The position numbers were made by a program, and so were the translations under genes. The notes under the pieces are model-generated. The model did not search any database. It saw only the letters and a program-made list of their open reading frames with translations, and had not been told where the DNA came from. Of a stretch of 64,000 nucleotides of DNA, positions 1-9,526 are shown piece after piece (within the stretch, counting starts at the first letter, position 1; each line of letters begins with the position of its first letter). The stretch is from NCBI GenBank assembly GCA_963934855.1, contig CAWWAC010000006.1:11057-75056 (forward strand). The letters are read 5' to 3'. The DNA comes from MAG-120531 sp963934855. GTDB taxonomy: Bacteria; Bacteroidota; Bacteroidia; Flavobacteriales; Flavobacteriaceae.

Positions 1-65
1 CCAATCAAAACCTTAAACTCTGCCAAGTCTTTGTCTGAATATCTGTTTGTTATTTCTATCTCCAT
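1..65 (-). CDS. DksA/TraR-family protein, N-terminus only (partial)
   Basis: The first 21 residues of a protein start at an ATG one base past the ileS stop and run off the window edge. The visible part reads MEIEITNRYSDKDLAEFK, which resembles the N-terminus of TraR/DksA zinc-finger proteins that commonly follow ileS in flavobacteria. The zinc-finger region lies outside the window, so the family call rests on this short stretch and the gene order. If correct, it would be an RNA polymerase secondary-channel regulator co-transcribed with ileS. Confidence 0.55.
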   Translation of the reverse strand, partial: MEIEITNRYSDKDLAEFKVLI

Positions 66-66
66 A

Positions 67-3000
67 TTAATTTTGTTTTTCAATAAATAAAACACTCTCT
101 ACCTCATCAAAGGCAATTGATAGACCTTCTGAAAGGTTCTGAACTACTATAATTTCTGTAGCGAGAGTTTCCATTTTTATATATTCTAAATTATCTAATA
201 AAGCAGTATCTATGAATGGGTCTTGTGTTAATTTAATAACAATTTTATCTGTCACCTCAAAACCACTATCTTTTCTTAAATTTTGTATTCTATTTACCAA
301 CTCTCTAGCAATTCCTTCCGCCTTAAGTTTAGGACTTATAGTAGCATCTAAAGCCACTGTTAACGGGCCTTCGCTCGCTACTAACCATCCCTCAATGTCT
401 TGAGAGCTGATCACTACATCTGACAGTTCTACACAGAGTTTTTCACCTTCTATTGAGATTTCTAAAACTCCTTTTTGCTCAATTTCGTTAATATCTTTTG
501 CTTTTAATAACTGTATAGCTGCCGATACCAATTTCATTTTAGTGCCAAATTTTGGTCCTAAAGCTTTAAAATCTGGCTTGATTTGTTTTACTAAAACTCC
601 AGAAGAATCGTCCATGAGTTCAATTTCCTTTACATTCACTTCTGAGAGAATAAGATGAGACACCTCATTTATATCTGCTGCTTGTATAGCTCCAGAAATA
701 GGGATCATTATTTTTTGTAACGGCTGCCTTACCTTAATTTTCTCTTTTTGTCTAATGGAAAGCACTAAAGAACATATATTCTGAGCCAATTGCATTTTAC
801 GCTCCAAATGTGAATCAATAGCCTCTATATTTACTGCGGGGAAGTCTTCTAAATGAACACTTTCACGAACATTAGGTTCACAAACGGAAGCTAAATCTAA
901 ATACAACCTATCCATAAAAAAAGGAGCTATTGGAGCAGATAATTTTGACACAGTAAGCAAACAATTATATAGGGTCTGGTAAGCCGCTAATTTATCTGGC
1001 CCGTATTCTCCTTTCCAAAAACGCCTTCTGCACAGGCGCACATACCAATTACTTAGATTTTCTTGTACGAAATCTGAAATAGCCCTGGCAGCTTTAGTTG
1101 GCTCATATTCTTCATAAGCCTGTTCTACTGTTAGAATTAAACTATTTAATTCAGACAGTACCCAACGGTCAATTTCTGGCCTATCCTGCAGTGGAATTTG
1201 AGGGGCACTATTATCAAAACTATCTAAATTAGCATATAAACTAAAGAAGGAATAGGTGTTGTAAAGGGTGCCAAAAAATTTGCGTTTTACCTCTACAATC
1301 CCTTCCGTGTCAAACTTGAGATTGTCCCAAGGATTAGCGTTAGAAATCATGTACCAGCGGGTGGCGTCAGCTCCATGGGTCTCAATGGTTTCAAAAGGAT
1401 CTATGGCGTTCCCCAAGCGCTTGGACATCTTTTTACCATCCTTGTCTAAAACCATTCCGTTAGAGACTACATTTTTAAAAGCCGGCCTATCAAAAACCAT
1501 AGTAGCTATAGCGTGAAGGGTATAGAACCAGCCCCTTGTTTGGTCTACGCCCTCTGCAATAAAATCTGCAGGAAATCGCTCATTATTATCTATAAATTCT
1601 TTGTTTTCAAATGGATAATGCCACTGGGCATAAGGCATAGAACCAGAGTCAAACCAAACGTCTATAAGGTCTGCCTCCCTGTACATGGCTTGGCCACTTG
1701 CCGATACTAGTACTACCTGGTCTACAATATTCTTATGTAAATCTATCTTCTCATAATTGCTCTCAGAGAGGTCTCCTACCACAAAATCTTCAAAAATATC
1801 TCGTTCCATCACGCCTGAAGCAACGGCTGCTGCCATGGCTTCTTTTAATTCTGCAACAGAGCCTATCATCACTTCTTCTTTACCATCTGCGGTACGCCAA
1901 ATAGGCAATGGAATTCCCCAGTAACGAGATCTAGAGAGGTTCCAGTCATTGGCATTGGCCAACCAGTTTCCAAATCTGCCTTCTCCCGTGGCTTTTGGCT
2001 TCCAATTTATTTCATGATTTAAAGCTACCATACGGTCCTTTACATCGGTCACTTTTATAAACCAAGAATCTAACGGATAGTATAAAATAGGCTTATCTGT
2101 TCTCCAACAATGGGGGTAAGAGTGCACGTATTTCTCTACCTTAAAGGCTTTGTTTTCTTCTTTTAGAGTAATGGCTATTTCTACGTCTACAGAACGCTCT
2201 GGTGCTTCTCCTTCTGGGTAGTACTCATTTTTTACATACTTTCCTGCAAAAGACCCTAGCTCAGGTCTGAATTTTCCTTGTAAATCTACTAAGGGAACCA
2301 GATTGCCGTGGGTGTCTAGCACTAACATGGCTGGAATTTCTGGGTTGGCTTGTTTGGCTACCAAGGCGTCATCTGCCCCAAAGGTAGGGGCGGTATGCAC
2401 AATTCCTGTCCCATCTTCTGTGGTTACGAAATCTCCTGCAATGACCCTAAAGGCATTTTGGGGATTGTCATGGGGAAGCACCCCTTTAATGAGTTGTTCA
2501 TATTGGATTCCTACCAATTCAGATCCTTTTACTGAAGGGCCCACTAAATAAGGGATGTGTTTGTCTTCTTGGCTGTAAAGGGCCAATGCTTCTTTACTCT
2601 CTATCAATTGGTACTTTCCGGAAAACTGCTTCCCTACAAGGGCCTTAGCTAAAACTACGTTTATGGGCTCAAAGGTGTATTGGTTGTAAGTGCTCACCAG
2701 CACGTATTCAATCTTTGGTCCAACTGTTAGGGCCGTGTTACTTGGTAAAGTCCAAGGAGTTGTGGTCCATGCTAAAAAATATACGGGGAATTCTAAGCCT
2801 TGGAAAACTATTGGTAAGCGCTCTGGTAATGACTTAAACTGAGCGGTAACGGTGGTATCTGTAACGTCTTGGTAAGTACCTGGCTGGTTAAGTTCGTGAG
2901 AGCTAAGACCCGTGCCTGCTTTTGGTGAATAGGGCTGAATAGTATAGCCTTTATAAATAAGCCCTTTGTTGTATATTTCTTTTAAAAGCCACCAAACAGA

Positions 3001-3471
3001 CTCCATGTATTTTGGATGATAGGTAATATATGGGTCTTCCATGTCTACCCAATAGCCTACCTTATCTGTCATGTCATTCCAAACATCTGTATAGCGCATA
3101 ACAGCCTCTCTACAAGCCTTGTTGTAATCTGCTACAGATATTTTAGTTCCAATATCTTCTTTGGTTATCCCTAAGGCTTTTTCCACTCCTAGCTCTATAG
3201 GCAAGCCATGGGTATCCCAACCCGCTTTCCTTTTTACCTGAAAACCTTTCATGGTTTTATACCTAGGAAAAATATCTTTAATAGTCCTAGCCATGGCGTG
3301 GTGAATGCCAGGCATTCCGTTGGCAGAAGGTGGTCCTTCATAAAAAACATAGGCCGGTTTCCCTGCTTTCTGGTCTACACTCTTTTTAAATACATCTTTG
3401 TCTTTCCACTCTTTTAAAATAGAGGTAGAAATTCCAGGTAAATCTAACCCCTTATATTCTGCAAACTTCAT
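67..3471 (-). CDS. ileS: Isoleucyl-tRNA synthetase, eukaryote-like type (IleRS2)
   Basis: This cytoplasmic enzyme charges tRNA-Ile with isoleucine; the 1134 residues match the long IleRS type. The class I catalytic core opens with PPSANGMPGIHH; the position of the HIGH signature is GIHH at residues 55-58, a swapped GxHH form. The second signature KMSKR is at residues 681-685. The editing (CP1) domain lies between them, and the anticodon-binding and C-terminal regions follow. The start gives the expected N-terminus. A TAATTTTG box lies 34 bases upstream (3505-3512). A DksA/TraR-like gene follows after one base. The identity is firm; the altered signature is the notable part and is described as a finding. 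Confidence 0.97.
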   Translation of the reverse strand: MKFAEYKGLDLPGISTSILKEWKDKDVFKKSVDQKAGKPAYVFYEGPPSANGMPGIHHAMARTIKDIFPRYKTMKGFQVKRKAGWDTHGLPIELGVEKALGITKEDIGTKISVADYNKACREAVMRYTDVWNDMTDKVGYWVDMEDPYITYHPKYMESVWWLLKEIYNKGLIYKGYTIQPYSPKAGTGLSSHELNQPGTYQDVTDTTVTAQFKSLPERLPIVFQGLEFPVYFLAWTTTPWTLPSNTALTVGPKIEYVLVSTYNQYTFEPINVVLAKALVGKQFSGKYQLIESKEALALYSQEDKHIPYLVGPSVKGSELVGIQYEQLIKGVLPHDNPQNAFRVIAGDFVTTEDGTGIVHTAPTFGADDALVAKQANPEIPAMLVLDTHGNLVPLVDLQGKFRPELGSFAGKYVKNEYYPEGEAPERSVDVEIAITLKEENKAFKVEKYVHSYPHCWRTDKPILYYPLDSWFIKVTDVKDRMVALNHEINWKPKATGEGRFGNWLANANDWNLSRSRYWGIPLPIWRTADGKEEVMIGSVAELKEAMAAAVASGVMERDIFEDFVVGDLSESNYEKIDLHKNIVDQVVLVSASGQAMYREADLIDVWFDSGSMPYAQWHYPFENKEFIDNNERFPADFIAEGVDQTRGWFYTLHAIATMVFDRPAFKNVVSNGMVLDKDGKKMSKRLGNAIDPFETIETHGADATRWYMISNANPWDNLKFDTEGIVEVKRKFFGTLYNTYSFFSLYANLDSFDNSAPQIPLQDRPEIDRWVLSELNSLILTVEQAYEEYEPTKAARAISDFVQENLSNWYVRLCRRRFWKGEYGPDKLAAYQTLYNCLLTVSKLSAPIAPFFMDRLYLDLASVCEPNVRESVHLEDFPAVNIEAIDSHLERKMQLAQNICSLVLSIRQKEKIKVRQPLQKIMIPISGAIQAADINEVSHLILSEVNVKEIELMDDSSGVLVKQIKPDFKALGPKFGTKMKLVSAAIQLLKAKDINEIEQKGVLEISIEGEKLCVELSDVVISSQDIEGWLVASEGPLTVALDATISPKLKAEGIARELVNRIQNLRKDSGFEVTDKIVIKLTQDPFIDTALLDNLEYIKMETLATEIIVVQNLSEGLSIAFDEVESVLFIEKQN

Positions 3472-3504
3472 AGTATTAAGGTCTTGTGTGCGGTATTAAA
3501 GGCG

Positions 3505-3512
3505 CAAAATTA
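3505..3512 (-). promoter_or_regulatory. Possible -7 promoter box for ileS
   Basis: TAATTTTG on the minus strand matches the Bacteroidota -7 consensus TAnnTTTG, 34 bases before the ileS start. No TTG -33 element is visible at the usual 17-23 base distance, so this is a weak call. Confidence 0.3.
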
Positions 3513-3607
3513 AGCATTTAGAACGAAACCGCCTTCATTTTACAAGCTAGGAATAAAATTCTATAAATGAGTTTGTTTTTTTCAGGGCAGCCGGGTACAA
3601 AAAGTCT

Positions 3608-6031
3608 TTAAAACTGATAGCTAGCACCAAGAATTAAGTTACTCCCTGGTGCGCTAATTCCAGAAGAGTACATTCTATAAAGCGTATTGCCCATATTTTC
3701 CCATGCCACATAGGTAGTAATGGCATTGGAAAGGGTGTATTGAGATCTAAAATTTAAGGTGTCCCATGCTGGGCTGTAAGGCTTGTCATTTTTGTCTAAG
3801 GCGTATATATAAGCTTTGGACTGCTCTGAGGGGGGCAGCATGTCTGCACTAATTTCACTGTTAAACTGATAAGTAAAACTGGCCTTAAACCTAGAATTCT
3901 TATAAGTGAACTGAACATCACCAAAAGCTGGAGACACATGTCTTCCCCTTACAATATTCCCATTCTCTTCTTCTTCTTCTCCTCTTACCAAGCTGTAATT
4001 TGCAGCAAAAGAAAGGAATGGACTTATAAAGTAATCTAAGCTCAATTCCCAGCCATAAACAAATGCTTTTGCAGCGTTTTGCATGGCTTGAACATTAGTT
4101 GTACTGCCCTGAAAGCGAATCTCTCTTTGGCCGTTAAAAGAAAAATCTCTTCTCACAATAGCCTCATTTAAATGGGTGTAATAGGCGGCTGTTCTCAAAA
4201 CTATTTTATCTGAGAAATTTTTCTTAATTCCTATTTCTGTCCCATAGGCATACTCTGGTTTTAAGTTGGGGTTTGGCACCACTATAGAACCTGGCTCAGA
4301 TTCAAAAACCTTTCCAATATCATCTATATTAGGGGCTCTAAACCCCGTAGTAGCATTCCAACTAAAATGTAAGTCTTCCGCAGCTAACCAGCTAAGCCCA
4401 AAACTCCCAGTAAAAGCTCCTGTATTTAAAGTCGCTTTTTTAAAAGGAAAATCAAAAAATTGATTGTCAAAGGCAGCATCTATCCAGACATGACTGTAGC
4501 GCAACCCCCCTAAAAATCTCAAAGTCTCACTCCTCTCATAAGTGCTGTTTAAATATAACGCTGCGGTGGCCCAAGTAGATTGGTCTGGATACCTAGAGGC
4601 TGTCTGAAACATATCTTGAGTAACTATGTTGGTTTTTATTCCTTGTGAACCTACTAGATTTCCAATAAAATCTACCCCATAAAACAGCCTAAAAGACGCT
4701 TTTTTACGCTGTTCAAAATCTAGATTAAAAGATAAGGCATCTAAAGATTCTTCAGTTTCGTATAAGCTGGTTTCTCCAAAATTCCTGTCGTTGCGGCTCT
4801 CACCAAACTTCTGATACGCTGCAGTGAATTTTAGCCCTTCATAAAAGCTGTTTTCAGGATTATGAGTCATTTGAAAATTAGTCATCAGCCATTTCTGAGG
4901 ACCGTAATTCCAAACGGCAGACCTGAGGCCTTTCTCATCTTTAGAAGGCCTTATTAAACGGTCATACCTTGCGTAATCTGATGTTTCTGAGTAATATACC
5001 CCTAGACTGTAGTGAAGAAAAATACTTGGCTTAAATATCACTTTCTGCAACACATTAATTTGATTGTATGCAGTGGGGTTTTGAATGCGATTGTCTGGGT
5101 TCAAAACTAACTTATCTTGGCCTGCCTCTGTCTGAACATATTGGAGCCTTAAGTAGTCTGAAGGCCCTCTTTTCCCCATCTTTAAATCTGAAAAATCATT
5201 GTATGAAATAGAACTTAAAAGGCCCCATTTACTCCCTGAAAAACTCATATCTATATGGGTGGTGTTTTCCTGATTGGCAGAGGAGTACCTATATTGAGCG
5301 TTTCCTGAGAGCGCTGGGACTCCTTCTTTAGAAAGCTGTGGAGTCTTGGTGTAATAATGAATCACCCCACCTAAAGCGTCGCTACCATAAATAACAGATC
5401 CAGACCCAAAAATAATTTCTGTATTTTTTATAGTAAAAGGGTCTACAGAAATGCTATTTTGTAGGTTTCCGCCTCTAAAAATAGCGTTGTTCATTCTTAC
5501 GCCATCTACAGAAAGAAGTAATCTGTTGGCAGAAAAACCTCTAATCATTGGGCTTCCTCCGCCTAGCTGGCTTTTTTGAACATAAACCTTTCCGCTCTGT
5601 TGCAGTAAATCTGCAGCCGTTTGGGGTTGATTAAAGGCAATATTCTGTGCGCTTACTCCAATAATTTTCTGAGGCACTTCATTGCGCTGCTGTTCCCATT
5701 TAGAAATAGACATGACCACCTCATCTAACTCAAAAGCATTTCTTTGAAGGTAAACCACTCTTCCTCTCTGTACCCATTGAATTTTAGAAATTTTATAATC
5801 AATATAGGAAGGGTGCTTAATAAAAAGGGATCCTTTTTCCAAAAAGGTCCCTAAAGAACACTTTCCTTCCAGATTTGTGTAAACAATAAAAGATTGATCT
5901 TTATTAGAGATGGTAGCCCCAACAAGAGGCTCCTTAGTCTCTGCGTCAAATATAAAAACATCTTGTGCTAAGCCTGAAAAAGAAATGCACCACACAAAAA
6001 AGCACATGGTTAAATTAAGAAAAAACTTCAT
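3608..6031 (-). CDS. TonB-dependent outer-membrane receptor
   Basis: An outer-membrane beta-barrel transporter for energised uptake of an unidentified ligand. From the ATG at 6031 the 807-residue protein starts with a signal peptide (MKFFLNLTMCFFVWCISFSG, then LAQ). A short carboxypeptidase-regulatory-like domain follows (FDAETKEPLVGATISN), then a plug domain (about residues 110-230, with GGGSPMIRGFSANR and VDGVRMNNAIFRGG) and a barrel ending in the typical aromatic C-terminus GASYQF. An in-frame start 36 bases further upstream exists, but it would precede the signal peptide and deepen the overlap with recO. With the chosen start the gene still overlaps recO by 17 bases, so both are probably co-transcribed. 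No SusD partner is present. The ligand may be a metal chelate or vitamin, but nothing in the sequence decides this. Confidence 0.9.
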   Translation of the reverse strand: MKFFLNLTMCFFVWCISFSGLAQDVFIFDAETKEPLVGATISNKDQSFIVYTNLEGKCSLGTFLEKGSLFIKHPSYIDYKISKIQWVQRGRVVYLQRNAFELDEVVMSISKWEQQRNEVPQKIIGVSAQNIAFNQPQTAADLLQQSGKVYVQKSQLGGGSPMIRGFSANRLLLSVDGVRMNNAIFRGGNLQNSISVDPFTIKNTEIIFGSGSVIYGSDALGGVIHYYTKTPQLSKEGVPALSGNAQYRYSSANQENTTHIDMSFSGSKWGLLSSISYNDFSDLKMGKRGPSDYLRLQYVQTEAGQDKLVLNPDNRIQNPTAYNQINVLQKVIFKPSIFLHYSLGVYYSETSDYARYDRLIRPSKDEKGLRSAVWNYGPQKWLMTNFQMTHNPENSFYEGLKFTAAYQKFGESRNDRNFGETSLYETEESLDALSFNLDFEQRKKASFRLFYGVDFIGNLVGSQGIKTNIVTQDMFQTASRYPDQSTWATAALYLNSTYERSETLRFLGGLRYSHVWIDAAFDNQFFDFPFKKATLNTGAFTGSFGLSWLAAEDLHFSWNATTGFRAPNIDDIGKVFESEPGSIVVPNPNLKPEYAYGTEIGIKKNFSDKIVLRTAAYYTHLNEAIVRRDFSFNGQREIRFQGSTTNVQAMQNAAKAFVYGWELSLDYFISPFLSFAANYSLVRGEEEEENGNIVRGRHVSPAFGDVQFTYKNSRFKASFTYQFNSEISADMLPPSEQSKAYIYALDKNDKPYSPAWDTLNFRSQYTLSNAITTYVAWENMGNTLYRMYSSGISAPGSNLILGASYQF

Positions 6032-6734
6032 TGAGAATATGAATTGATTTAGGTGTTCTAAAGCCATCTAAATGGTGCTTGTAATAAATCATTAAATACT
6101 TTAATAACTCGCGCCTAATTTGTTGTGACATTTTAACATCAGATAATGTATCAAAATTGATGCCTAATATAGATTTAAAATAAGAAATTTCAGGCTCTTG
6201 AATACAGGGGTGTAGAGAAAGCCGGTCTACAAAGGCGCCTTCTACTAAATCAAAATAAGGGGCATCTTTTTGATCTTCAGAAGGATAAAAACCAAAATAC
6301 CTGCTAATAGTCACCAAAAAAAACAAATGAAAATTAGCTGTTTTTTCATGAGTGTCTAACCATTGTAGAGCCAATTCTATAAATGAGAATAAAGGCTCAT
6401 TTTCTGCCTCTTCCTGAATAGCGTTAGTTAAAAATTCTGCTAAAAACAAAACCATAGCATTCTTAGCCATATCAAAATGTATGGTTTGGTAAGGAAAAAA
6501 AATTCTAGCTTCAGAAATCCGCTCTAAACCTCCCTTTTCTTTATGTTGGGCAATAATTTCTAATTGAGTAAGCGGCATAAAATGTGCCTTATTTAGCTTG
6601 CCTCTTTTCTGGCTTAAAATCCCTTGTAACAAATAGGATTTAATACCACTAGAGGCCGTGAACGCCTTTACTATTAAACTAGAGTCTCCGTATTTAATAG
6701 CCCTTAAGACAATTGCTTTAGTTGTTTGTTGCAT
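6015..6734 (-). CDS. recO: DNA repair protein RecO
   Basis: A 239-residue RecO, the mediator that with RecR loads RecA on SSB-coated single-stranded DNA in the RecFOR pathway. The N-terminal OB-fold begins TTKAIVLRAIKYGDSSLIVKAF, close to the family pattern, followed by the helical C-terminal part. The four-cysteine zinc motif of some RecO proteins is not evident, which is common in Bacteroidota. The 3' end overlaps the start of the TonB receptor gene by 17 bases. A strong hairpin terminator separates recO from gdhA upstream, so recO needs its own promoter or read-through. Confidence 0.92.
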   Translation of the reverse strand: MQQTTKAIVLRAIKYGDSSLIVKAFTASSGIKSYLLQGILSQKRGKLNKAHFMPLTQLEIIAQHKEKGGLERISEARIFFPYQTIHFDMAKNAMVLFLAEFLTNAIQEEAENEPLFSFIELALQWLDTHEKTANFHLFFLVTISRYFGFYPSEDQKDAPYFDLVEGAFVDRLSLHPCIQEPEISYFKSILGINFDTLSDVKMSQQIRRELLKYLMIYYKHHLDGFRTPKSIHILNEVFS

Positions 6735-6746
6735 GGGTGTAAAAAT

Positions 6747-6785
6747 AAAAAAAGCCTTTACTCTTAAAAGAGAAAAGGCTTTTTT
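6747..6785 (-). terminator. Intrinsic terminator downstream of gdhA
   Basis: A-rich stem AAAAAAGCCTTT pairs with AAAGGCTTTTTT around an AT-rich centre (inner arms actctt/aagaga), with T-runs on both strands. It lies between the gdhA stop and the recO start, both minus strand, and should end the gdhA transcript. Confidence 0.8.
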
Positions 6786-6803
6786 AAGTACAGTAAAAAT
6801 AGA

Positions 6804-8147
6804 CTAAATCACTCCTTGTGCCATCATAGCGTCTGCTACTTTCACAAAACCAGCAATATTTGCTCCTTTAACATAGTTGCAATATCCATCTTCTCCTTTT
6901 CCAAAAGCAATACAAGAGTCGTGAATGTCAGACATAATTGCTTTTAAACGTTCATCAACCTCTTCACGTGTCCAGCTAATTCTAAGTGAGTTTTGAGACA
7001 TCTCTAAACCAGAAGTAGCTACACCGCCTGCATTAGATGCTTTGCCAGGTGCAAATAAAATTCTAGCTTCATGAAAAGCGTGAATGGCCTCAGGTGTTGA
7101 AGGCATATTAGCACCTTCTGCTACACAAATACATCCGTTGGCTAGTAACTTTTTAGCGCCTACTCCATCCAACTCATTTTGAGTAGCACATGGAAGTGCT
7201 ATATCACATGCAACTCCCCAAGGGGTTTCACCAGAGTGGTAAGTAGCGCTTGGATATTGTTTTACATATTCAGAAATACGAGCTCTTTTATTGTTTTTAA
7301 GATCCATAACAAAGGCCAACTTCTCTTGATCAATCCCTTTTGAATCTAAAATATATCCTGTAGAATCGGACAAAGTTAAAACAATAGCCCCTAATTGAAT
7401 GGCTTTTTCTGCGGCAAATTGTGCCACATTTCCAGAACCTGAAATCACTACCCTTTTCCCAGAAAAATCAGTACCCGAAGTCTGGAGCATGCTGTTTGCA
7501 AAATATACCGTTCCGTACCCTGTAGCTTCAGGTCTAATTAAAGAACCTCCCCAAGAAAGTCCTTTGCCAGTAAGCACTCCAGTAAACTCATTTCTAATCT
7601 TTTTATACATTCCAAAAAGAAACCCTATCTCTCTAGCGCCTACTCCAATGTCTCCAGCAGGAACATCTGTATTAGGCCCAATATGACGGTTTAATTCCAA
7701 CATAAAGGCATGGCAAAAACGCATGACCTCGTCATCTGACTTTCCTTTAGGGTCAAAATCTGAGCCTCCTTTTCCACCACCCATAGGAAGAGTTGTAAGA
7801 GAGTTTTTAAACACCTGTTCAAAGGCTAAAAATTTTAAGATACTGGCATTCACAGATGGGTGAAAACGCAAGCCTCCTTTATAAGGACCAATAGCAGAGT
7901 TCATCTGAATGCGGTATCCACGGTTTACGTGAATTTCTCCAGAATCGTCTACCCAAGCCACTCTAAAAGAGATTAAACGCTCAGGTTCTACCATTCTCAG
8001 TAAAATATTTTTACCGTTGTAAATATCATGCTTAGCAATATAGGGGATCACTGTTTCTGCTACCTCTTGTACCGCTTGAATAAATTCAGGTTCGTGACCA
8101 TTTCTAGTCCTCACCTCTTCCATAAATGCATTAATTTTTGCTTCCAT
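6804..8147 (-). CDS. gdhA: NADP-type glutamate dehydrogenase
   Basis: Catalyses reductive amination of 2-oxoglutarate with ammonium to glutamate, using NADPH as hydride donor in this family. The 447 residues match the hexameric class I GDH length. Visible signatures are YKGGLRFHPSVN, the catalytic-lysine region LPMGGGKGGSDFDPKGKSD, PAGDIGVGAREIGFLFG, and the nucleotide-binding turn ISGSGNVAQFAAEK. The gene is monocistronic: a 214-bp gap precedes it and a terminator follows. Cofactor specificity is inferred from similarity to NADP-dependent bacterial enzymes and is not proven by one residue. Confidence 0.95.
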   Translation of the reverse strand: MEAKINAFMEEVRTRNGHEPEFIQAVQEVAETVIPYIAKHDIYNGKNILLRMVEPERLISFRVAWVDDSGEIHVNRGYRIQMNSAIGPYKGGLRFHPSVNASILKFLAFEQVFKNSLTTLPMGGGKGGSDFDPKGKSDDEVMRFCHAFMLELNRHIGPNTDVPAGDIGVGAREIGFLFGMYKKIRNEFTGVLTGKGLSWGGSLIRPEATGYGTVYFANSMLQTSGTDFSGKRVVISGSGNVAQFAAEKAIQLGAIVLTLSDSTGYILDSKGIDQEKLAFVMDLKNNKRARISEYVKQYPSATYHSGETPWGVACDIALPCATQNELDGVGAKKLLANGCICVAEGANMPSTPEAIHAFHEARILFAPGKASNAGGVATSGLEMSQNSLRISWTREEVDERLKAIMSDIHDSCIAFGKGEDGYCNYVKGANIAGFVKVADAMMAQGVI

Positions 8148-8361
8148 TTAGAGTCTAATAAGTAGGCCTATTAAGCCTTTAATAATATAGGAGCGAAATT
8201 ATAGTATTTCAATAATTTAAACTCCTTTTTTTATAGAATAATGCAATAGTGCTATCAAGAAAAAAATAAAAATCACGCACAGCAGTGAAAGCCTCTAAAA
8301 AAGAGTGTCAATAAGAAAAAAGATATAGACAGCAATAACAAAACCAAAGAAATATGAAAAA

Positions 8362-9516
8362 TTATTTTAAAGCCTGTTCTATATCTGATATTAAATCCCG
8401 TACATCTTCTATCCCAACAGACAGCCTAATAAGCCCGTCTACTACACCGTTTACATCTCTAATTTCTTTAGGTATACTGGCATGGGTCATGCTGGCCGGA
8501 TGTCCCGCTAAACTTTCTACACCCCCCAATGACTCTGCTAGGGTGAATAGTTGTAGTTTTTCTAGAATTTTTTTAGCCCCTGCCAAAGAATTGTCTTTTG
8601 GAACAAAGGAGATCATGCCACCAAAATCTTTCATCTGCGCCTTAGCTACAGAAAAGTTAGGGTGGTCTTCAAAACCAGGCCAATACACCTTTTCTACCTC
8701 AGTGTGCCTTTTTAAAAAAAAGGCTATCTCCCGCCCATTTTCACAATGTCTTTGCATGCGCAGATGAAGCGTTTTAATCCCTCTTAGTACCAAAAAACTA
8801 TCCATAGGGCCACATATGGCACCACTGGCATTTTGTATAAAGAAAAGCCTTTTTGCTAAGTGTTTCTCTTTTACCACTAGCGCTCCCACCACTACGTCAC
8901 TGTGACCGCCTAAATATTTAGTGGCAGAATGCATGACAATATGAGCTCCTAAATTTAAAGGCTGCTGTAAATAAGGAGAGGCAAAAGTGTTGTCTACAGC
9001 CAATAAAATATCTAAGCCTTCTATAAGTGCTGCCACTCCTTTAATATCTACTATAGTCATTAAGGGATTGGTAGGGGTTTCTAACCAAATTAGCCGAGTT
9101 TCAGCAGTGATTGCTTTTTTAACTACTGCCAATTCTTGCATATCTACAAAGGAGAAGGAAAGCCCAAAAGATTCAAACATTTGAACAAAAAGCCTATAAC
9201 TCCCGCCGTATAAATCATGAGAAGCCAGAATGTGATCTCCTGGCTTAAGTAATTTCAAGACCGCGTCTATCGCTGCTAAACCAGAGGCAAAAGCCAGTCC
9301 GTAGCTGCCATTTTCTAAGGCAGCTAAAGAAGACTCTAAAGCAGACCTTGTAGGATTTGCACTCCTAGAGTACTCAAAACCCTGATGCACTCCCGGGCTC
9401 TTTTGAGCGTAGGTAGAAGTCTGGTAAATAGGGGTCATTACAGCCCCGTAAGCAGGGTCTAATGTCTGACCACCATGAATGGTGATACTATTAAAATGCA
9501 ATGTCTTTTTTTTCAT
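8362..9516 (-). CDS. metB: Trans-sulfuration PLP enzyme, cystathionine gamma-synthase type
   Basis: A Cys/Met-metabolism PLP-dependent enzyme of 384 residues. It probably forms cystathionine from an acylated homoserine and cysteine, but cystathionine gamma-lyase or O-acetylhomoserine sulfhydrylase activity cannot be excluded from sequence alone. The Schiff-base lysine is K200 in SATKYLGGHSD, preceded by the conserved AVDNTFASP. The chosen start (MKKKTLHFNSITIHGGQ) fits the family N-terminus. A longer open frame reaches back to 9582 but would overlap the upstream DinB-fold gene. The gap to that gene is 10 bases, suggesting co-transcription. Confidence 0.88.
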   Translation of the reverse strand: MKKKTLHFNSITIHGGQTLDPAYGAVMTPIYQTSTYAQKSPGVHQGFEYSRSANPTRSALESSLAALENGSYGLAFASGLAAIDAVLKLLKPGDHILASHDLYGGSYRLFVQMFESFGLSFSFVDMQELAVVKKAITAETRLIWLETPTNPLMTIVDIKGVAALIEGLDILLAVDNTFASPYLQQPLNLGAHIVMHSATKYLGGHSDVVVGALVVKEKHLAKRLFFIQNASGAICGPMDSFLVLRGIKTLHLRMQRHCENGREIAFFLKRHTEVEKVYWPGFEDHPNFSVAKAQMKDFGGMISFVPKDNSLAGAKKILEKLQLFTLAESLGGVESLAGHPASMTHASIPKEIRDVNGVVDGLIRLSVGIEDVRDLISDIEQALK

Positions 9517-9526
9517 ACTCCTAGTA

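Noticed and set aside
8148..8361. Possible tRNA or regulatory RNA upstream of gdhA
   Set aside because: No cloverleaf or stable hairpin visible; only AT-rich sequence, with an imperfect TAATTTCG box.
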